Below are positions 1-6,842 of a stretch of 15,000 nt of DNA, in pieces. Source of the DNA: Methanobacterium petrolearium (GTDB lineage Archaea; Methanobacteriota; Methanobacteria; Methanobacteriales; Methanobacteriaceae); contig NZ_JAGGKL010000010.1 of NCBI RefSeq assembly GCF_017873625.1, positions 1 to 15,000 on the forward strand, written 5' to 3'. Positions within the stretch are counted from its first letter, which is position 1, and each line of letters opens with the position of its first letter. A model generated the notes under the pieces. The model did not search any database, had not been told where the DNA came from, and saw only the letters and a list, made by a program, of their open reading frames with translations. The position numbers were made by a program, and so were the translations under genes.

Positions 1-73
1 CGTGCAGAGAACCTACACCCAAACCGTACTAAACATAGTAAAAGAAGACCTCAGTTCAAGTAGAATGCTCTAG
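1..73 (+). CDS. Possible C-terminal tail of a gene cut by the window edge
   Basis: One + frame is open from base 2 to a TAG at 71-73 and reads as a plausible protein tail ending NIVKEDLSSSRML. The other two + frames stop at 31-36 and 61-63, and the three - frames also hit stops within this stretch, so if anything is coded here it is this frame. It is too short to assign to a family. Distance and AT-rich sequence separate it from the next gene at 298. This is a weak call resting only on openness and residue composition. Confidence 0.35.
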   Translation, partial: VQRTYTQTVLNIVKEDLSSSRML

Positions 74-190
74 TAAAGATAATATCCCCATAACCCATTC
101 ACCAACCCCATATATTAAAATCCGTGGATTAAATCAGGTAAAATTTCATAAAATCAATACCACCGCCATAATAAGAGATTATTAAAAATA

Positions 191-249
191 TAAGACAATA
201 TTTCCCAATTTAAAAATATATCAATCTAAAATTGATTTCTATTGTCTTA
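191..249. repeat. Nested inverted repeat upstream of the thioredoxin-like gene
   Basis: The 9-base arm TAAGACAAT (191-199) is matched perfectly by ATTGTCTTA (241-249). Inside it a second inverted repeat, ATCAAT (220-225) and ATTGAT (231-236), has a 5-base loop. A TATA-like AT tract (211-219) lies between the arms. It could be an operator around a promoter, or a structure ending the upstream transcript; the sequence does not decide between them. Confidence 0.4.
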
Positions 250-297
250 ATTTTGTATTAGAAAAAGTATATTAAATCATAAAAAGAAGGATAAAAC

Positions 298-726
298 ATG
301 GATAAATATATCATAGGAATATCTGCCATTTTAGTGGCATTGGTAGTTGTGGCATTAACTTTTCCTGGTTTAACAGACAATGAAACGGAAACAAACACAA
401 CATCATCCCTTAAATGGGGTACAGATCTAAATCAGGCCATGCAAGAAGCAAAAAACACAGATAAAAACATATTTGTGGATTTTCATGCAGACTGGTGTTC
501 CTATTGTAAACAAATGGATGAAGAAACCTACACTGATCCGCAAGTTGAGGAAAAATTAACGCAAAATTATGTGTTAGTTAAGGTTAATGTAGATGATAAT
601 CCCGATCTAAGTTCACAGTACCAAGCCTACAGTCTCCCTACCATGGTGATACTGGATTCTGATGGTAATGAAATAAACAGGATCATTGGTTATCAAACTC
701 CAGAACAACTTTTAGATCAGATTTAA
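298..726 (+). CDS. Membrane-anchored thioredoxin-like protein (DsbD gamma-type fold)
   Basis: A 142-residue protein with one N-terminal membrane segment (about residues 5-22), a short polar linker, then a thioredoxin fold (about 40-140). The active site is W66-C67-S-Y-C70-K, preceded by VDFHAD, and the cis-proline loop is S-L-P114-T. The order 'FVDFHADWC..CK....ET..D..V' matches the DsbD C-terminal/Thioredoxin_7 type rather than classical cytosolic thioredoxin (WCGPC). The anchor should place the domain outside the membrane, where it would pass electrons to exported disulfides or other thiol partners. The CcdA-type carrier gene starts 155 bases downstream on the same strand and is the likely electron donor. 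The ATG has AAGAAGG at 284-290, seven bases ahead. The fold is clear; the client proteins are unknown. Confidence 0.92.
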   Translation: MDKYIIGISAILVALVVVALTFPGLTDNETETNTTSSLKWGTDLNQAMQEAKNTDKNIFVDFHADWCSYCKQMDEETYTDPQVEEKLTQNYVLVKVNVDDNPDLSSQYQAYSLPTMVILDSDGNEINRIIGYQTPEQLLDQI

Positions 727-881
727 CAGATTAATTACCTTAAAAATTTACCAGATGTACCAGATGTGAATATTAATTGGATTTAATGGAATTTAATCAG
801 AATCTCATCAAAATTTCATCAATTCATTAGAAATCATATAGTTTAGGTACTTCGCTAGTTAGGGATGGTTCAGGAGATAAA

Positions 882-1502
882 ATGGAAACTGGTTATTTAC
901 TATCTTTTTTAGCAGGAATAGCATCAATTATATCACCCTGCGTTCTACCACTCATACCAGTTGTTGTAGGATTTTCCATCCTCAAAAGAACGAATATGGA
1001 GATAGTTGCATTTAGTCTGGGATTTTTCTTACTGTTTGCTGTTATAACCACCCTTACTGCAATTTTCACCGTTGCCATAAATCATTATCTGTTGTATTTT
1101 AGAATCGCAGCAGCACTGATCCTGGTGGTAATTGGAATACTTTTCATTGCCAACAAAAAACTTTTCAACATCCCAACAGCACCTTCAACAGTAACTGAAT
1201 CTCAGAAAGGAGTTTTAGGATCATTTTTAATGGGGTTTTTAACCTGCCTGGCATGGGCACCATGTTTCGGTCCTTATGTTGTTGCAGTTGCCACTTACAG
1301 TGCATCAACTGGAGATATAAATTACAGTATTGTTAACATGGCTCTTTTCGCAGGAGGATTCTCATTAACTATACTCATCCTGGCATTTTTAATGTCAAAA
1401 ATAGATCTTAAAGCCATAATAAAATATTCAGACTGGATTAGAATAATTTCAGGCGTGATAATTGCTCTGGCGGGTTTGTACATGTTAATAGGATTCTTAT
1501 AA
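882..1502 (+). CDS. ccdA: CcdA/DsbD-type transmembrane thiol electron carrier
   Basis: A 206-residue, almost wholly hydrophobic protein with about six membrane segments, the usual size for CcdA (the membrane domain of DsbD alone). The two redox cysteines are in the expected settings: S-P-C20-V-L-P-L-I-P in the first helix and A-P-C128-F-G-P in the fourth; an extra C122 lies just ahead of the latter. Known family members move reducing equivalents from cytoplasmic thioredoxin across the membrane to an outward-facing thioredoxin-like domain. The preceding gene encodes exactly such a domain, so the pair looks like DsbD split into two polypeptides. GGAG at 873-876 sits five bases before the ATG. 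An AT-rich TATA-like stretch near 831-842 suggests it may also have its own promoter. Methanobacterium-type methanogens lack cytochrome c, so cytochrome maturation is an unlikely role. Confidence 0.93.
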   Translation: METGYLLSFLAGIASIISPCVLPLIPVVVGFSILKRTNMEIVAFSLGFFLLFAVITTLTAIFTVAINHYLLYFRIAAALILVVIGILFIANKKLFNIPTAPSTVTESQKGVLGSFLMGFLTCLAWAPCFGPYVVAVATYSASTGDINYSIVNMALFAGGFSLTILILAFLMSKIDLKAIIKYSDWIRIISGVIIALAGLYMLIGFL

Positions 1503-1533
1503 TTTTTTTTACAAGCATGTATGGTGTTTTTTT
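1503..1533 (+). terminator. Oligo-T terminator after ccdA
   Basis: Eight T residues (1503-1510) directly follow the stop codon and a second run of seven T lies at 1527-1533. Runs of T without a strong hairpin are the usual archaeal termination signal. The following gene starts at 1591 with its own strong ribosome site. Confidence 0.5.
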
Positions 1534-1590
1534 AATGGATGTGATTTTATTAAATACAGTGGGATGGGATGAGTGGAAGGTGATGATTAA

Positions 1591-2421
1591 ATGAAAGTAG
1601 GTTTCATAGGATTTGGAGAAGTAGCATCAACCTTATCAAGGGGACTATTAGATCAGGGTGTCGAAGTTTTAACCTGTGTTGAGGGAAGAAGTCCTAAAAC
1701 AGTGGATCTGGCAAAATCAGCAGGTGTTGAATTACTTCTAACTTTTCAAGAGGTTGTTGAATCTTCAGATGTCTTGTTATCCACAGTAGTCCCTGATCAG
1801 GCAGTTCACGTGGCAAAAGAAGTTGGCAAAAATTTTAAAGGAGTTTATGCGGATTTAAATAACGTATCACCATCCACGGTTAAAGAAGCCCTTAGTTACG
1901 TTAGCCCTGGTAAAACCACTGACGCTGCCATGATGGGTGGTATAAAAAACGGATTAAAAACACCCATAATAGCATCAGGTCCCGGTGCAGAGATTTTTGC
2001 TGAACTTAACCAGTATGGTATGAATATTGAGGTCATTGGTCTGGAGATAGGTCAGGCATCTGCTTTGAAAATGCTTCGCAGTGCATACACTAAGGGTGTT
2101 TCTGCCCTCCTTTTTGAGACGCTCTACGCAGCTTACCAGATGGATGTTGATGAAGTTCTTTTAGGCTATTTAAATCAAACTGAAGGGCCGTTTTTCCAGG
2201 AATCAGCCACTTCCCGCATTAAAAGTAGTGCTTTCCATGCTAAAAGGCGTGCGCAGGAGATGGACGAGGTTTTGGAGTTCTTATCATATTATGAGGATCC
2301 TCTGATGATACGTGCCGCTTGTGAGTTCTTCCACCTACTGCCTGCTAGAACTGGGATAATAAGGAAAAAACCCGCAGATTATCGGGAAATGTTTCGAGAA
2401 GTTGATTATAAAGGCGAATAG
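1591..2421 (+). CDS. NAD(P)-binding DUF1932 protein, 6-phosphogluconate dehydrogenase-like
   Basis: A 276-residue soluble protein. The N-terminus is a Rossmann fold with the dinucleotide motif V-G-F-I-G-F-G-E-V-A (residues 3-12). The C-terminal helical part (about 185-260) resembles DUF1932. The stretch G154-Q-A-S-A-L-K160-M-L-R-S matches the position of the catalytic-lysine helix of beta-hydroxyacid dehydrogenases, so K160 is the probable catalytic lysine; the usual Asn four residues later is Ser164 here. It probably oxidises or reduces a small hydroxyacid-like substrate, but the substrate is not known for this family. The start is well supported: AGGTGAT at 1578-1584 lies six bases before the ATG. 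It stands alone, with no overlapping neighbour. Confidence 0.9.
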   Translation: MKVGFIGFGEVASTLSRGLLDQGVEVLTCVEGRSPKTVDLAKSAGVELLLTFQEVVESSDVLLSTVVPDQAVHVAKEVGKNFKGVYADLNNVSPSTVKEALSYVSPGKTTDAAMMGGIKNGLKTPIIASGPGAEIFAELNQYGMNIEVIGLEIGQASALKMLRSAYTKGVSALLFETLYAAYQMDVDEVLLGYLNQTEGPFFQESATSRIKSSAFHAKRRAQEMDEVLEFLSYYEDPLMIRAACEFFHLLPARTGIIRKKPADYREMFREVDYKGE

Positions 2422-2539
2422 TGAAGAAAAGTCTTCTAACATCTCATGATAATAAATAAATAGGATTATGATCATATATTCACTTGGATAAAATATTGTA
2501 ATTTAGTTATTCACATCCTGCATATTCGAGATCATTGGC

Positions 2540-2550
2540 CTTTATAGATT
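2540..2550 (+). promoter_or_regulatory. Likely TATA box for the 73-residue protein gene
   Basis: CTTTATAGATT is centred about 35 bases before the ATG at 2580. With the usual archaeal spacing this gives a very short leader of roughly ten bases, which fits the lack of a clear ribosome site ahead of that ATG. Weak evidence, based on spacing only. Confidence 0.35.
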
Positions 2551-2579
2551 TAGATATCCTTTCAATGGACTGATGTGTT

Positions 2580-2801
2580 ATGAATGGTGAAATGCAGGCT
2601 GAAGAATGCCAAGAACAACTGGATAAGCTTAATGGCAGAAAAGTGGTGGAATGTTCCTTCAAAACTTATGAAAATAAGTGTTGGAGGCTTTATATAGTCA
2701 CTGATGAGGGTAAACTGGTGATGACATTCTGTCCAGATTGGACCTGCCCAGTGGTGGAACATCATGAAGCCCACCATGAAAAGATTTCCGATGATTTATA
2801 G
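2580..2801 (+). CDS. Small Cys/His-rich protein of unknown function
   Basis: I do not recognise a named family. The 73-residue product is soluble and charged, with an acidic, Gln-rich N-terminus (two early Cys-free helical turns, then C10), a beta-rich middle (VVECSFKTYENKCWRLYIV), and a tail with C51-P-D-W-T-C56 followed by H-H-E-A-H-H. The CX4C plus four histidines would suit binding a metal ion such as zinc, which is inference. Start choice is uncertain: the ATG at 2580 has no strong ribosome site, and a second in-frame ATG at 2592 follows GGTGA too closely. An open frame on the opposite strand overlaps it, but the lysine/glutamate-rich composition and archaeal-looking upstream TATA favour this strand. 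Confidence 0.7.
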   Translation: MNGEMQAEECQEQLDKLNGRKVVECSFKTYENKCWRLYIVTDEGKLVMTFCPDWTCPVVEHHEAHHEKISDDL

Positions 2802-2862
2802 GCATAGTTTGATTATTAGTTTAATAAAATAGTTTTCATACTATATTTTCCCCTCTTTTAGT

Positions 2863-4161
2863 TTACCCTACTTTTAATCTAATTCTAAACCCTCTTTTTC
2901 TCTTTACAAGTTCACCTTGAAGTGGAATAATCTGTGAATCCACCAACAATCGCAAGTATGTGGCCATTTTTCCAGGTAACTTGAGAGGGCTTTTCACTTT
3001 ACGGCCAGGGGGTTTTAACTCACATGCCAGGACACCTCTCTTATCCACATAAAGATGTGCTTCCATCCCCTCATTTAAAGAGGACAATTCAAAACTCCTC
3101 AAGTGCAAGCCAGCATCAAAACTGTAGAGGGGTTCATCTCTGGTTCTGGATCCTTCCTGGAACTTTTCATGGGCTTCTGAACTGGTCAGTCCCTTCTCAA
3201 CCATAGAGGCAACATACCAATCCCGTTCAATAACACGTTCCATGGTCTGGTCAGGGGGTATGATTCCCTGTTTTTCGTAGTTTTTAATAAGTTCGTAGAT
3301 CTCTTTGCGTGTTACATCTTCCTCCACGCAGCTAAGTGCCAGCCGACTAAGCACTGGACCGTAACCAGCCTGGCGCAGGGAGGCCCAAACCTGATTTTCT
3401 GCCTGGTACCATCGACCCTGGATGATATGTTCCACAGCAGCTGCATTTAAATGGGCAGTGTTCAGGAGTTGATGACGGGAACTGGTGTTTAAACGCTTCA
3501 GGAGAACGTCAAGGTTCCTTGTTCCTGGGATTTCACCTTTTTCTATTTCTTCTTCTAAAATACGCACTGTTGATTCGGGTAAAACTTTGTTCACACTTCC
3601 AGGTATCTGTAGATTGTTTTCCAGGATTTCTCTGCGTATCAATCTGCCAGAGATCTTTTCACCATCAACTTTTCCTTCCTGTATAAAGTGAAATTTCATC
3701 TTTTTACCGAAACGCTGGTAGAGAAATTCATTCACTGCATACCACCTGATCACATTCCGGTTGGGTAGACTGCGGGGAATGCCACTGAATATTCCTTTTT
3801 TGATAAAGCCAGATGCATATCTTTTTATTTTTTTGGGATTAACTTCAGCCGCGTCAACATAATCAGTAACTCCATCCTGGATCATCATAGCAATCCTTAT
3901 GGGGACGGTGTAGGCCATGGTCAGTCGGTGGTGTAGGCCTTCAATGGGTACGATGCGGTTTGCCCCGGCTTCCAGGGCCATCCTGCTCCTGGCCTCGAAA
4001 CTGGCAAAAAAGGGGGCATGGTTGGCACTGTAGCCTTTGTTAAGGTATATAACCACTTCTGTTCCTTTGGCATCGGCAACTTCACGGGCCTTTTGTATGA
4101 GATCCACGTGTCCTAAGTGGACAGGGTCAAAATCAGCGCTTATTCCTATCAGAAAATTCAC
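2863..4161 (-). CDS. HIGH-motif nucleotidyltransferase, TmcAL-like
   Basis: A 432-residue protein starting with a cytidylyltransferase-type fold: I-S-A-D-F-D-P-V-H15-L-G-H18 is the HIGH nucleotide-binding motif, and I-S-G-R-L-I-R-R (170-177) matches the ISSTxIR-like second motif. The rest (about 215-432) is a helical region and a basic C-terminal domain (RKRGFRIRLK) suited to RNA. Overall layout and the 'RSRMALEAGANRIVPIE' segment resemble TmcAL (tRNA-Met cytidine acetate ligase, HIGH_NTase1 family), which adenylates acetate to modify the elongator tRNA-Met anticodon. That specific function is inference; another adenylyl- or cytidylyltransferase is possible. The start is GTG, forced by an in-frame TAG two codons upstream and by the closeness of the HIGH motif. 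A TATA-like CTATTTAAATC lies about 40 bases upstream. It converges on the 73-residue protein gene. Confidence 0.88.
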   Translation of the reverse strand: MNFLIGISADFDPVHLGHVDLIQKAREVADAKGTEVVIYLNKGYSANHAPFFASFEARSRMALEAGANRIVPIEGLHHRLTMAYTVPIRIAMMIQDGVTDYVDAAEVNPKKIKRYASGFIKKGIFSGIPRSLPNRNVIRWYAVNEFLYQRFGKKMKFHFIQEGKVDGEKISGRLIRREILENNLQIPGSVNKVLPESTVRILEEEIEKGEIPGTRNLDVLLKRLNTSSRHQLLNTAHLNAAAVEHIIQGRWYQAENQVWASLRQAGYGPVLSRLALSCVEEDVTRKEIYELIKNYEKQGIIPPDQTMERVIERDWYVASMVEKGLTSSEAHEKFQEGSRTRDEPLYSFDAGLHLRSFELSSLNEGMEAHLYVDKRGVLACELKPPGRKVKSPLKLPGKMATYLRLLVDSQIIPLQGELVKRKRGFRIRLKVG

Positions 4162-4337
4162 ATCCTAAATTTTTAAGTATTTTAATGGCTTTATTTTAGA
4201 TTTAAATAGGGTAAATTGGTTTTGCAAACGATATCAGTATATTCTTTTGTTAGAATTAAATGGTATATTATGTTGTATTTCATGGTAAAAAATAGTGTAT
4301 GCTGTGTCAACCTCTTTGAATAAATAAAATAAATGAA

Positions 4338-4691
4338 TTATATTTTCTCCATTATTAGGGACCCAAAGATTCCACCTAAAGCAGCTAAAATTGCTGAAGT
4401 AGCCGCCTCGAGTAGTGCATACACCAAAATGTAATATACTACAGCAGGAAATGGTGGTAGATTAAAATCAATTGTAATAAAGATTAAAATTCCCAGTATA
4501 AATCCACCCATCAATCCTGTGATAATTCCATTTTTAGCTCCATTTTTATATCCGTTATTTACAAGATATCCCACAATTACCCCTGGAATAAAAATACCTA
4601 TAAAAACACCATACTCAAACATCATTTTAAAAATCATTCCAAGTACCACAACCAAAGCTACCCCCATAATACAATATTTCCAATTTATCAT
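4338..4691 (-). CDS. DUF5518 family membrane protein
   Basis: A 117-residue, very hydrophobic protein with about four membrane segments and glycine-rich loops (GYKNGAKNGIITGLMGGFILG), typical of DUF5518 proteins, which are abundant in Methanobacteriales and have no known function. I chose the ATG at 4691 (MINWKYCIMG) rather than the upstream ATG at 4727: GGAGAT lies nine bases ahead of the inner start, the outer ATG has no ribosome site, and the sequence between them is part of a decayed paralogue read in another frame. It is the last gene of a probable - strand cluster with the TPR and OB-fold-like genes. Confidence 0.82.
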   Translation of the reverse strand: MINWKYCIMGVALVVVLGMIFKMMFEYGVFIGIFIPGVIVGYLVNNGYKNGAKNGIITGLMGGFILGILIFITIDFNLPPFPAVVYYILVYALLEAATSAILAALGGIFGSLIMEKI

Positions 4692-4692
4692 C

Positions 4693-4776
4693 TCATTTCC
4701 ATCTCCATAATCTAAATAAAAAAACATCAGAAATTAGGGTTTCAATAATTCCACCTACAGCATCTAAAATTGACTG
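4693..4776 (-). pseudogene. Relic of a second DUF5518 gene (C-terminal end only)
   Basis: Read on the - strand, this stretch gives QSILDAVGGIIETLI, which lines up with the C-terminal SAILAALGGIFGSLI of the intact DUF5518 gene just downstream. At DNA level 4733-4772 matches 4354-4393 at 33 of 40 positions by my hand alignment, without gaps. There is no start codon and only the last transmembrane piece remains; the frame runs into unrelated residues and ends at TGA (4693-4695). It sits between the OB-fold-like gene and the intact DUF5518 gene, so the family was probably once in tandem here. Confidence 0.65.
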
Positions 4777-4798
4777 TAAAAAGTTTAGATTGTATGTT

Positions 4799-5284
4799 TT
4801 AGACTTTTTCTATGTAGGCCCCCTTAATGGATGGAACTGTTATACGTGAAGTCTCATCCTTCCCAATTAAAACAGGATAATCATATACTCCATAAATATC
4901 TAGACTGTCGCCTTCGTTATAGGGTATCTTACTTGAATATGTAACTACTATATAGGGATTGGGATAAAGATCAGGGACTTTAAGATGAATAAATGTAGTA
5001 TTATCAAAATTTTCTTGTTTTTGCAGTAGTTCACCTTTCACCTTAACTTTAGTTCCAATTAATGATTTGGGATTTTCAAAGACTTGAGATATGTTCAGTT
5101 CGGTACAAGATGCTTTATATGTTGAAGCGTTTTCTTCAGAAATTGTGGGTATAAAGACGTCACTCTTCTGGATGGGAAATCCAATCGTTGTTACGTAAAA
5201 AAAAACAAACCCCGCGCCCGCGACCACAATAATCAGTAGGATTATTATTAAAATTTTTGATAGTTTCTCCAATTGTATCACCAT
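4799..5284 (-). CDS. Membrane-anchored protein with OB-fold-like domain
   Basis: A 161-residue protein. One N-terminal membrane segment (about residues 8-31) is followed by a linker and a beta-rich domain (about 60-160). The middle contains the pattern 'VFENPKSLIGTKVKVKGELLQKQENFD..TFIHLKVPD...NPYIVVTYSS', which resembles OB-fold (tRNA_anti-like) small domains found in exported archaeal proteins. Such a domain outside the membrane could bind a ligand or protein; no catalytic residues are visible. Its ATG follows the stop of the TPR gene after a single base (TAA-A-ATG), with AAAGGT in the tail of that gene serving as ribosome site, so translation of the two is probably coupled. The OB assignment is moderate; the fused operon arrangement is clear. 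Confidence 0.85.
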   Translation of the reverse strand: MVIQLEKLSKILIIILLIIVVAGAGFVFFYVTTIGFPIQKSDVFIPTISEENASTYKASCTELNISQVFENPKSLIGTKVKVKGELLQKQENFDNTTFIHLKVPDLYPNPYIVVTYSSKIPYNEGDSLDIYGVYDYPVLIGKDETSRITVPSIKGAYIEKV

Positions 5285-5285
5285 T

Positions 5286-6311
5286 TTATTTTACCTTTAA
5301 AGATAAAATTTCTTCTTTAACCTTTTTAGCAGCTTCAAAATCAGGATCCAATTCCAAAGCTTTATCGATATATTTTAAAGCTTCTTCATTCTTATTTAAG
5401 CACATAAATATTTCTCCTTTAGTAAGCCAGAGCATCGGAAGTTTAGGATCGACTTTTAAACCCTTATCAACGTATTCAATTGCTTCTGAATATTTTCCCA
5501 GCTTTTTGAGTACATCACCTTTATTGTTCAATGTAACAGCTGATTTAGGGTTATATTTAAGGTTTTTATTGTAACATTTCAGTGCTTCTTCATCTTTGCC
5601 TAAATTACTCAAAGCAACCCCCTTCCCATTCCAAGCAGCATATAATTCTGGTTTTAATTCTAGTGCTTTATCGAAATAATCCAATGCTTTTTGGTAGTTT
5701 CCATCTTCAGCGTAAACTAAACCAGCTGTATTATATACCATAGCGTTGATTAACAGTTTTGATAAACTAAATATTTTAATTTCAGTCTTATATTTCAAAT
5801 CTAAAGCATTTTTTATAGAGTAAAACGCTTCTTCAGATTTACCAAGCTTTTGAAGGGCAACTGCTTTGCCGGCCCAGGCGAGAGGGTTGTCATGGTCTTT
5901 TTTCAAAATTTCGTTAAAATAATCGGATGCTTCTTTGTATTTGCCACTCTCAACCATTTTAACGCCTTTTTTAAAATTAGAAATTTTTCCCCAGCTCGTA
6001 TAAAAAGGCACTCCAAATAGGACAATAGGTAGTACAAATATCAAAATTATGGTAATTTGTTTTTCAGGTCTGGAAAATGGAAAAATGAAAACCAGATATA
6101 TTAGTATCCCACAGAATACGAACAATATAATCAGGGGAATTATTCTATTTCTATATCCTTTATTCTCATTTAAGCCTGTTATTATTAGTATGATGCCAAT
6201 TATGCCTAAAAGAATAAGAAACGAATCGTGCATCAGATGATAAAAAAATAAAGCGAAAATTATACAGAAAGAACCAACAATTAATTGTCCTGTACTCGCA
6301 TCATTCTTCAT
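5286..6311 (-). CDS. Membrane protein with C-terminal TPR repeats
   Basis: The product is 341 residues from the start chosen here. The N-terminal third has about four membrane helices separated by short loops. The remainder is about six tetratricopeptide repeats with the usual W/G/Y/A/P pattern, for example 'NYQKALDYFDKALELKPELYAAWNGKG' split across repeats; these bind partner proteins. It likely acts as a membrane assembly scaffold, probably with the OB-fold-like protein encoded one base downstream. The start is a choice: a TTG (6338) and an ATG (6326) lie upstream in frame, but only the ATG at 6311 has a good ribosome site (GAGGAT, seven bases ahead), and a TATA box at 6355-6366 predicts transcription starting near 6333, inside or after the TTG. 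Confidence 0.88.
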   Translation of the reverse strand: MKNDASTGQLIVGSFCIIFALFFYHLMHDSFLILLGIIGIILIITGLNENKGYRNRIIPLIILFVFCGILIYLVFIFPFSRPEKQITIILIFVLPIVLFGVPFYTSWGKISNFKKGVKMVESGKYKEASDYFNEILKKDHDNPLAWAGKAVALQKLGKSEEAFYSIKNALDLKYKTEIKIFSLSKLLINAMVYNTAGLVYAEDGNYQKALDYFDKALELKPELYAAWNGKGVALSNLGKDEEALKCYNKNLKYNPKSAVTLNNKGDVLKKLGKYSEAIEYVDKGLKVDPKLPMLWLTKGEIFMCLNKNEEALKYIDKALELDPDFEAAKKVKEEILSLKVK

Positions 6312-6354
6312 CCAACCTATCCTCATATCAATAATCAATAAAGTGCTATTTAAC

Positions 6355-6366
6355 TTTTTATAAAAT
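6355..6366 (-). promoter_or_regulatory. TATA box of the TPR/OB/DUF5518 cluster
   Basis: The - strand reads ATTTTATAAAAA here, close to the archaeal TATA consensus. Its centre is about 49 bases ahead of the preferred ATG at 6311, predicting a leader of roughly 20 bases that contains the GAGGAT ribosome site. No other good TATA lies nearer. Confidence 0.45.
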
Positions 6367-6392
6367 GGATATTTAATCGTATTTCATCTGAC

Positions 6393-6435
6393 AAAAAATA
6401 AAAAAAATAAGCTAAGCTAATGGAAACTTTCCATT
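6393..6435 (-). terminator. Hairpin plus T-tract terminator for the four-cysteine protein gene
   Basis: A perfect palindrome, AATGGAAA (6419-6426), C, TTTCCATT (6428-6435), is followed on the - strand after about ten bases by T-runs (complement of the A-runs at 6400-6407 and 6393-6398). Position fits transcription ending between the 42-residue gene and the TPR gene. Confidence 0.5.
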
Positions 6436-6530
6436 CGATTAGATGTTCTTTTTCTTCAGTTGAAAGACATATTGGTAGTACAAAACACTAAATATTCATG
6501 TCAAAAAAGAGGATAAAGTACACATACGTA

Positions 6531-6549
6531 TATGATAATTCCTATCATA
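6531..6549. repeat. Short inverted repeat
   Basis: TATGATA (6531-6537) and TATCATA (6543-6549) form perfect 7-base arms around a 5-base loop, about 30 bases past the stop of the four-cysteine protein gene. It may protect or end that transcript. No other role is visible. Confidence 0.4.
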
Positions 6550-6580
6550 GCACATTTCCTAAATTTATTTCCTTAATTAA

Positions 6581-6709
6581 TCATTTTGGTCTGAAAGCGT
6601 CAACTGGACATTTATCAGTATCCATATCTCCAGGTACTTCCTTTCCAAAACAGTTTCCTTTTTTTTCATCCACAGATTCATAAAATTTACACTCATTACA
6701 TTTAGGCAT
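6581..6709 (-). CDS. Small four-cysteine protein, likely Fe-S (BssC/TutF-like)
   Basis: A 42-codon gene: ATG at 6709-6707, TGA at 6583-6581. The product starts MPKCNECKFYESVDE and ends DKCPVDAFRPK. Four cysteines (C4, C7, C20, C34) in the order CX2CX12CX13C, with the aromatic C-K-F-Y after the first pair and C-P-V-D-A-F near the end, recall the tiny HiPIP-like subunits of glycyl-radical enzymes (benzylsuccinate synthase gamma, BssC/TutF) and related stand-alone proteins seen in methanogens. It probably holds an iron-sulfur cluster or zinc; no glycyl-radical enzyme is nearby, so its partner is unknown. The ribosome site is weak (GAGTGA, four bases ahead). The even lysine/acid composition and motif spacing argue against chance. 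Family link is from memory of the pattern, not a search. Confidence 0.78.
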   Translation of the reverse strand: MPKCNECKFYESVDEKKGNCFGKEVPGDMDTDKCPVDAFRPK

Positions 6710-6842
6710 GGATTCACTCTCACTCTAATTACTTAACCTATATCCTTATTTTTAGTTAGATATTCCTATATTTTTAATAAATTTAAAACATCATAAATTT
6801 CATATTAAATATGATAAAAAAAGAGGGTTGGAGAAGGAAATC

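Noticed and set aside
2562..2777. Open - frame of 71 codons opposite the 73-residue protein
   Set aside because: Phe/His/Ile-rich composition typical of antisense reading; the + frame has the balanced Lys/Glu content and a plausible promoter.
4692..4727. Extra 12 N-terminal residues on the DUF5518 protein (ATG at 4727)
   Set aside because: No ribosome site, and the bases belong to a relic read in another frame; the ATG at 4691 has GGAGAT upstream.
6498..6683. Open + frame of 61 codons
   Set aside because: It runs antisense through the four-cysteine protein gene and its product is a low-complexity Ser/Phe/Pro-rich shadow.
6828..6842. TTG start for the decarboxylase
   Set aside because: The TTG lies within the bases that form the ribosome site for the better ATG at 6843.
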